Positions 58,004 to 64,000 of a stretch of 64,000 nt of DNA are shown piece after piece (position 1 is the stretch's first letter; each line of letters opens with the position of its first letter). This stretch comes from Tetracentron sinense (lineage: Eukaryota; Streptophyta; Magnoliopsida; Trochodendrales; Trochodendraceae): contig CM026562.1 in NCBI GenBank assembly GCA_015143295.1, positions 16,086,041-16,150,040 on the forward strand, written 5' to 3'. Under the pieces are notes generated by a model. That model worked only from the letters and a program-made list of their open reading frames with translations, did not search any database and was not told where the DNA came from. The position numbers and the translations under genes were made by a program.

Positions 58004-58639
58004 GTGGTAGATTCTATGTGAGTGGGGGAGATAACGAGAGATTTTATACTCATGCATTTTTGGGCGGGCATGTCCACACTTTGCTTTTGTTTACACTTTT
58101 GTATAAAACTTGGATCATGTATATACATAGTGGTTTTGGTTAGACTTCCGCTGTGCCATGTTAGTTTGTGCTTCCGCTATTTTGTCCTCTATTGTATATG
58201 CTTTGTATGTTTTGCAGGATGGTTTGTCAAGCATGTCATGTAAGCCATGATAAGTCGTCCAAGATTCACTCCAACTCTTAGGGTGGGTTTTAGGTCGCGA
58301 CAAAAGTGTTATTAGAGCTTAGACTTTAGGTCTCGTAGGTCACTTAGAATCTAGTACCACGTCTTGACAAGAGTATATGTCAAGAAGTAAGTTAGGAAGG
58401 AAGCAAGTCTGAAGTGAGTCATGTTCCAAGTATAAGACTAAACTTTAGTCTTAGTTTAAAAAACTGGTTGTTTCAACCAAGTACGGGTCTCAAGAACGCT
58501 AGGACACCAAAGTGTAATATTATAAATACTTCGATGACTTGATGTGATGAATATAATAGTACTATACTATTATTGTTAACTATTATTGATTGCTCTATTA
58601 TGAAAATTGAATCAATGCAATAAATTGTGGTTCCAAGTT

Positions 58640-59930
58640 AGACTCATGTGGTGCTATTGTTCTCAGGGATTTAGTGGGCACACGGGGTCGCGAACCACAC
58701 ACTAGAGCTTCCTCTTCTTCTCAGGATGGGGATGAGCAGCCAGACCTCTCTTAGGTCTTAGGCTCTATTGCTGAGACACTAGCCATACTGGTGGCTAGGC
58801 AGACTATTCCATCATCGGCAACACTTACTCCACTGCCTGTTGCACCAGTACATCGCACGACTGAGGTTGAGGTATTTCGGAGAATGAGGCCTCCAGCATT
58901 CCATGGGAGTGTGGACCCTCTTACTGCAGTGGCTTTGATCCTCTAGTTGGAGAAGATCTTTGCAGTCCTCTCACCCACAGAGGAAGCATGTACTATTTTC
59001 ATGCTAGAGGGCGAGGCCCACCATTGGTGGTTGTCCACCTTGAGGACTCGGGAATTGACCAGGCAAGGTCAACCATGGACATGGGGCGAGTTCATGGATA
59101 CCTTCTACAAGAAGTACTTCCTGGTTGGAGCTCGGGAAAAGAAAGAGAGGGAGTTCATCAACCTCGAGCAGGGTTCTATGTCTGTTGCTCAATATGAGGC
59201 CAAGTTCTCGGAGCTCTCAAGATTCGCGTCTCACATGATCATCACCGAGGTGATGAAGGCAAGAAGGTTTGAGCAAGGGCTCAAAGACGTCATTATGGAA
59301 AGAGTCTCAGCCTTCAGGCACGCCACTTATCCAGAAGTGGTGGACAAGGCCTTGTTGATCGAGACCAATTCTGAGGCCGTGTCTAAGAAGAGGGATTTGG
59401 CGAGAGGCCAATCCAACAGTTCAGCACCTCCAAAGAGGCGGCCCGGACTGGCCCTTATTAGTACACTTGGCCAGCACCACCTCAGTATGCGTGGCCAACA
59501 ACACCGTAGAGGCCATCTTATGAGCCTCCAGCTCCACGGCAGTATGCACCTCAGGTACCACGACCTCAGGCTCTTCCAGCCCCACGGCCCATTGCACCTC
59601 AGGCAGCGAGTTATGCTCCATCTCCGGCCCCTCCGACCTACACATATGAGGTATGTAACTCTTGCGGTCGAAGGCACCCGGCAGGAGATTACCAGAAGGC
59701 ATCGAGTGGATATTTCCACTGTGGTCGCCAGGGCCACATGATCAGGGATTGCTCGATGAGACATTTTTCAGGCTAGTCGTAGGGGATTAGGCCCCCAGTT
59801 TATCCAGTAGGATCATATCAAGCGTCCTCCTAGCCTGCACGGTTTGTACCTCCGCCACGCCAGGCGAACCAGGGACGAGTATTCGCCTTGACTGAGGGAG
59901 ATGCACTTGCATCAGATGATGTAGTGCAAG
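58640..59930 (+). pseudogene. G2 gag region (fossil)
   Basis: Homologous to the G1 gag along its length: an acidic, Ser-rich N-terminus, the gag domain (EAHHWW, YEAKFSELSRFA, RRFEQGLKDVIME), a Pro-rich linker and remains of the CCHC knuckle. It is broken. Codes for capsid/nucleocapsid in the parent family; not a host gene. Confidence 0.85.
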
Positions 59931-60199
59931 GTACGTGTTTAGAGTTTATTCATTTGTCCATAATTGTCTTATTATGCCTTATTCTTTGTGTACGTATATG
60001 GCATGTTATATATCTATATATACGCTGTTGATGCATGGATTGACTTAGCTAGTTATAATTTCAAGAACTTTATTAGTCAATGAATATTTGGCTTGAGTAT
60101 TAATTGATATCAGATCTACTCATTCATTTGTCTCGCCGAGTTTTTCCCAAGGCTTTTTTATAGAGCCTAGTTATTCATTTCATCTCCTCTCGGCAAGAC

Positions 60200-63100
60200 A
60201 GTGGTAGTAGATAGTATTTTCAGAGACAGTACAGTTCAAGTTGGAAGCCACGAGTTGGTAGCTAATCTCATCGTCCTTAGATTCCAGGATTTCGACGTTA
60301 TCTTTGGGATGGATTGGTTAGCAGCTCATCATGGGCATGTGGCTTGCTTTGAGAAGATGTTACACTTCAAGTCGGTGGAAGGGAAGCTATTTCATTTTCA
60401 GGGGTTGAGAAGTAAAGATATCGCCCACTTTGCGGCATTAAGTCTAGCGAACCCCGAGGCTAAGGACTTTTCGACTATTCTACTCGTCAGTGAATTCCTG
60501 AATGTATTTCCAGATGAATTTCTAGGGTTGCCCTCAAACAGGGAGATTGAATTTATGATCGAGCTTGCACCAGGCACAACTCCCATCTCTTGCGCTCCGT
60601 ACAGGATGACCCCGATTGAACTCAAGGAGTTGAAGACTCAATTGGAAGAGATGCAAGACCTTGGTTTCATTCGACCAAGTGTCTCACCGTGGGGTGCCCC
60701 GGTGCTATTTGTCAAGAAGAATGATGGCTCGATGCGGATGTGCATCGATTACAGGCAATTAAACAAGGTCACAATATAGAATAAGTACCCATTGCCTAGG
60801 ATTGATGACTTGTTCAATCAGTTAAAGGAAGCAAAATCTTTCTCTAAGATTGATCTTCAGTCCGGTTACCACCAGTTGAAGATCAAGGAGGAAGATATTC
60901 CCAAAACTGCATTCAGGATTCGATATGGGCATTACGAGTTCTTAGTGATGCCTTTTGGTCACACAAATGCGCCGGCATCCTTTATGGATCTGATGAACCG
61001 GGTGTTCCGACCATACCTGGATCGATGCGTGGTAGTGTTTGTCGATGACATCTTAGTCTATTCCCAGACACGGGAAGATCACACACGAGACCTTCGCCTT
61101 ACTTTGGAAATGCTGAGAGAGCACAAGCTGTATGTCAAACTAAGCAAATGTGAGTTTTGGTTGGAGGAAGTGGCATTCTTAGGCCACGTTGTTTCTGCGG
61201 AAGGCATCTCAGTAGATCCGACGAAGATAAAGGTAGACATAAGTTGGGCGAGGCCCAAGAGAGTCACAGAGATCCGCAACTTCCTTGGGTTGGTAGGCAA
61301 TTACCAGAGTTTCGTAGAGGGTTTCTCCAACTTTGCAGCGCCCCTCACTTATCTAACAAGGAAGAATACCAAGTTTGTATGGAACGATAAGTGCGAGATC
61401 AGCTTCACAGAGCTGAATAAGAGGCTTACCACGGCCCCCATCCTTACAGTGTCATCAGAACGTGATGGTTATAAGGTGTACAGTGATGCCTCACACGTCG
61501 GGCTTGGGTGTGTTCTTATGCAGCACAAGAAGGTCATTGCCTATGCGTCAAGGCAATTGAAGGAACATGAAAAGAATTACCCCACGCCTAGAGCTTGCCG
61601 CAGTGGTGTTTGCTCTCAAGATTTGACGACATTACCTTTACGGAGAAGAGTTCTATCTGTTCACGAACCATAAGAGGCTCAAGTACCTCTTTTCCCAAAA
61701 GGAGTTGAATTTACGGCAGCGGTGTTGGATAGAGTTTCTGAAAGACTATGACTGCTCCATTCAGTATCACCCAGGGCAAAACGAATGGAGTGGCTAACGC
61801 TTTGAGTAAAAGACCTCCGGGGTTGTTGGCTCACATGATGGTTCAGGAATGGAAGCTATTGGAAAACCTGGCAAACCTAGACATCAGTGTGAATGCTTCC
61901 GTCCGCAATCCAGTGATGGTGAATATCATGGTTCGGCCGTACATCTTGGATCGGATCCGAGAATTGCAAGCCTCGAATGTTGACTTGTTGGCTTTCCGGG
62001 ACAAGGAAGTTGCCAAGGGTAGTGAAGATTTTTCTGTGACTAGCCAAGGTGCTATCACATTCAGGGGAAGACTGTGTGTCCCATCCAATGCAGAGTTGAG
62101 GTGGGAGATTATGGATGAAGCCCACCGTTCGAAGTATACCGTCCATCCTGGGGGTACGAAGATGTACCGGAACCTCAAGAGGCATTTTTAGTGGCGAAAT
62201 ATGAAGAGAGATGTTGCAGAGTATGTGGCACGGTGCTTGGTGTGCCAGTAGGTGAAAGCAGAGCACATGCGACCTGTAGGTCTATTACAGTCTCTCCTTA
62301 TTTCCGAGTGGAAAAGGAGCACATCTCCATGAATTTCATTGTTGGCTTGCCGAAGATGGCAAGGAACTCAGATGCAATATGGATTGTGGTGGACCGTTTG
62401 ACAAAGTCTGCGCATTTCTTACCCTATCGGACTACGTTCAACTCGAACCAGTTGGCGGCATTGTATATTAAGGAAGTGGTTCGGTTGCACGGGTACCAGC
62501 CAGCATTGTATCAGATCGGGATCTAAGATTTACATCCAAGTTCTGGAAGAGTTTTCAGAGCGCTATGGGTTCTCGACTTGATTTCAGCACCGCCTTTCAT
62601 CCACAGACGAATGGACAAACCGAGAGGGTAAACCAAATCATCGAAGACATGCTTCGGGCATGTATGTTGGATTTCAAAGGTAGTTGGGAAGAGCACTTGT
62701 CTTTGGTTGAATTCACCTATAACAATAGATAACAAGCGAGCATCCAGATGGCATCATTTAAGGCCTTGTATGGGTGAAGTTGCAAGTCTCCTCTCTACTG
62801 GGATGAAGTGGAAGAGAGAAAGATGTTGGGTCTTGAGTTGATCGAAGCAAACTGTGAACAAAGTTAAGATCATCCGGCATAGGTTGAGAGCGGCTCAAGA
62901 TCGTCAAAAGAGCTAAGCTGACACTTGCCGCATGGACTTGGAATTCCAGATCAAGTCTTCGTCAAGATATTTCCTAGCGAGGGGATCATGAGGCTCGGCA
63001 AAAGAGGCAAGCTTAGTCCTCGGTATGTTGGGCCCTTTGAGATTAACACGCGAGTTGGTGAAGTTGCTTACTATGTAGCTCTTCCAACTCATATGGCCGT

Positions 63101-63363
63101 AGTCCACAATGTGTTTCTATGTGTCGATGCTCCGAATGTACATTTCAGACCCTTCGCATGTCCTAGACTTGAAACCGTTGGAAATTCGAGAGGATTTCCC
63201 TTTGGTTGAAAAGCCGGTTCTTATATTGATCGAAGAGATCAAGTGCTTTGCAACAAGACTGTTCCATTAGTTCTCGTGCAATGGCAACATCATGCTCGAG
63301 AAGAGGCCACATGGGAGTGCGAGGCCGAAGTCAAAGCAAAGTACCCGGAGTTGTTTGAATAGG
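60200..63363 (+). pseudogene. G2 pol region (fossil): protease, reverse transcriptase, RNase H, integrase
   Basis: Successive segments match G1: protease C-terminal part ([14 protein letters not shown]), reverse transcriptase ([18 protein letters not shown]), RNase H (SDASHVGLG), integrase zinc region and core (FIVGLPKM, HPQTNGQTER) and a chromodomain-like tail ([13 protein letters not shown]). The region is broken in several places and cannot encode a working polyprotein as it stands. The family is the same chromovirus-type group as G1. Confidence 0.87.
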
Positions 63364-63451
63364 TTTTTGTATGAGCCATGTAACTCTTTTTTGGTTTTGT
63401 AATGCAAGTATCGTCCCAATTTTGAGGATGAAATTTTTATAAGGGAGAGGA

Positions 63452-64000
63452 TGTAGAACCCTGAACTTTTGTAGATGTCTGGGAATGCGTGTCAAGGCAT
63501 GATGCATTGTAATCTCCATTTTTTATGAAATGAGAATTTGGAACCTTTGAGAATTTTGCATTTGTATTATAAAATAATTAATAATGTACTATAGCCTTAG
63601 AAGGGCCCTAGTTATGTCTAGAAGATGTTAGAATAGAAGTGGGATAAGTCCAAGTAGTAAAATTGAGTAAGAAATGGATTCAGTGTCGAAATTTGCAGAG
63701 TACCGATCACTCGGTCCAAAGTAGCGATCGATCGGTCCAAAACCGATCGATCGGTATCAGTCGACTAGTCCAAAAATTTGTATGGGAAAAAATTCCAGAG
63801 AGGTGATTTTTGACCAAGAGCTCGGTCAAAAACACCGATCGATCGGTCGTAACCACCGATCGCTCGGTCCTTCGCGTTTTGCAGAAATTTCATTAAGGGC
63901 TTTATTGTCTTTTGGGCCTTCCACCCTTGCCTATAAGGGTTTGCTCGAGCCAAGGGTGTTCATAAACACCCTTAGCTATATATTTGAGAGAGAGTGAGAG
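63452..64000 (+). repeat. G2 3' LTR, first 549 bases (cut by the window end)
   Basis: Begins TGTAGAACCC directly after the polypurine tract. It contains the palindrome cluster (about 63700-63870) and the CTATAAGG promoter-like motif (63931-63938). It matches the split 5' LTR (49860-50129 plus 50644 onward) at roughly 95%, which fixes the LINE-E insertion point in the 5' LTR. Confidence 0.92.

Larger units (their letters stand above)
49860..58302 (+). repeat. G2 5' LTR, interrupted by LINE-E and solo LTR 3
   Basis: LTR sequence proper is 49860-50129, 50644-51139 and 56895-58302. Removing the inserts gives about 2.15 kb, the same size as solo LTR 2. It has the palindrome cluster (about 50690-50820), a CTATAAGG promoter-like motif (50880-50887), the GGTCGGTACC block at 51120, the inverted repeat (57851-57871) and the short ORF (57881-58003). 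The end reads GGTCGCGACA, as in the other LTRs. Confidence 0.9.
49860..64000 (+). mobile_element. G2: older Ty3/gypsy element with nested insertions, continuing past the window
   Basis: Plus-strand element: 5' LTR 49860-58302 (enlarged by insertions), a degenerate primer-binding region just after 58302, gag (about 58640-59930), an AT-rich spacer, pol (about 60200-63363), polypurine tract AAGGGAGAGGA (63441-63451) and the start of the 3' LTR (63452 onward). The polyprotein resembles G1 throughout, so both belong to the same chromovirus-type group. It is clearly broken, with on the order of ten or more breaks. The two LTRs differ by about 5% by eye over their shared 540 bases, suggesting very roughly two million years. 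It interrupts the Mutator-like stub. Confidence 0.9.

Noticed and set aside
59327-59764. Arg/Cys/Trp-rich minus-strand ORFs opposite the G2 gag
   Set aside because: Shadow frames of the Pro-rich gag linker on the other strand.

Overview
This window is repeat-rich nuclear DNA from a seed plant. The plant origin is shown by LINEs whose ORF2 carries a C-terminal RNase H-like domain, Ty3/gypsy (chromovirus-type) LTR elements with a TGGTATCA-type primer binding site, an array of a roughly 179-bp satellite, and a fragment of a host gene resembling the plant histone methyltransferase ATXR7/SDG25. No complete host gene, rRNA, tRNA or CRISPR array is visible. The mixture suggests pericentromeric or centromere-flanking heterochromatin, probably of a eudicot; the species cannot be named from the sequence.

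Layout. 1-13471: a plus-strand LINE (LINE-A) split into three pieces by a minus-strand LINE-B (1399-~8165) and by a solo LTR (9293-11633, 5-bp target duplication CCCTC). 13472-23167: a nearly whole Ty3/gypsy element on the minus strand (G1) with about 2.25-kb LTRs. 23168-45275: the satellite array (roughly 110 monomers), interrupted by a 0.3-kb LINE stub (28956-29275) and a second solo LTR (30564-32722, target duplication TCGGG). 45276-47300: the 5' end of an ATXR7-like gene on the minus strand, cut off inside an exon by the satellite. 47381-48414: a 1.0-kb short LTR element (target duplication GATGG) just upstream of that gene. 48420-49860: intergenic DNA, a degenerate minisatellite and a 52-codon stub resembling the N-terminus of a Mutator-type transposase. 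49860-64000 (continues beyond the window): an older plus-strand Ty3/gypsy element (G2). Its 5' LTR holds a LINE stub (50130-50643, 15-bp target duplication) and a third solo LTR (51140-56894), which itself holds a 3-kb LINE (53188-56210).

The most interesting signals are in the long LTRs rather than in the polyproteins. Six LTR copies from at least three diverged families share a short open frame of 38-42 codons with a conserved core (APF..CAP.PW.EE). In five of the six it lies just downstream of a GCTGAG/CTCAGC inverted repeat. The LTRs also carry tandem small hairpins whose stems vary in a compensatory way, and clusters of GATC-centred palindromes in the U3-like part. Other notable points are the gene/satellite junction, higher-order structure in the satellite, a shared 3'-terminal hairpin in four LINE copies, and LINE stop codons that mostly look like C-to-T changes at CG or CHG sites.
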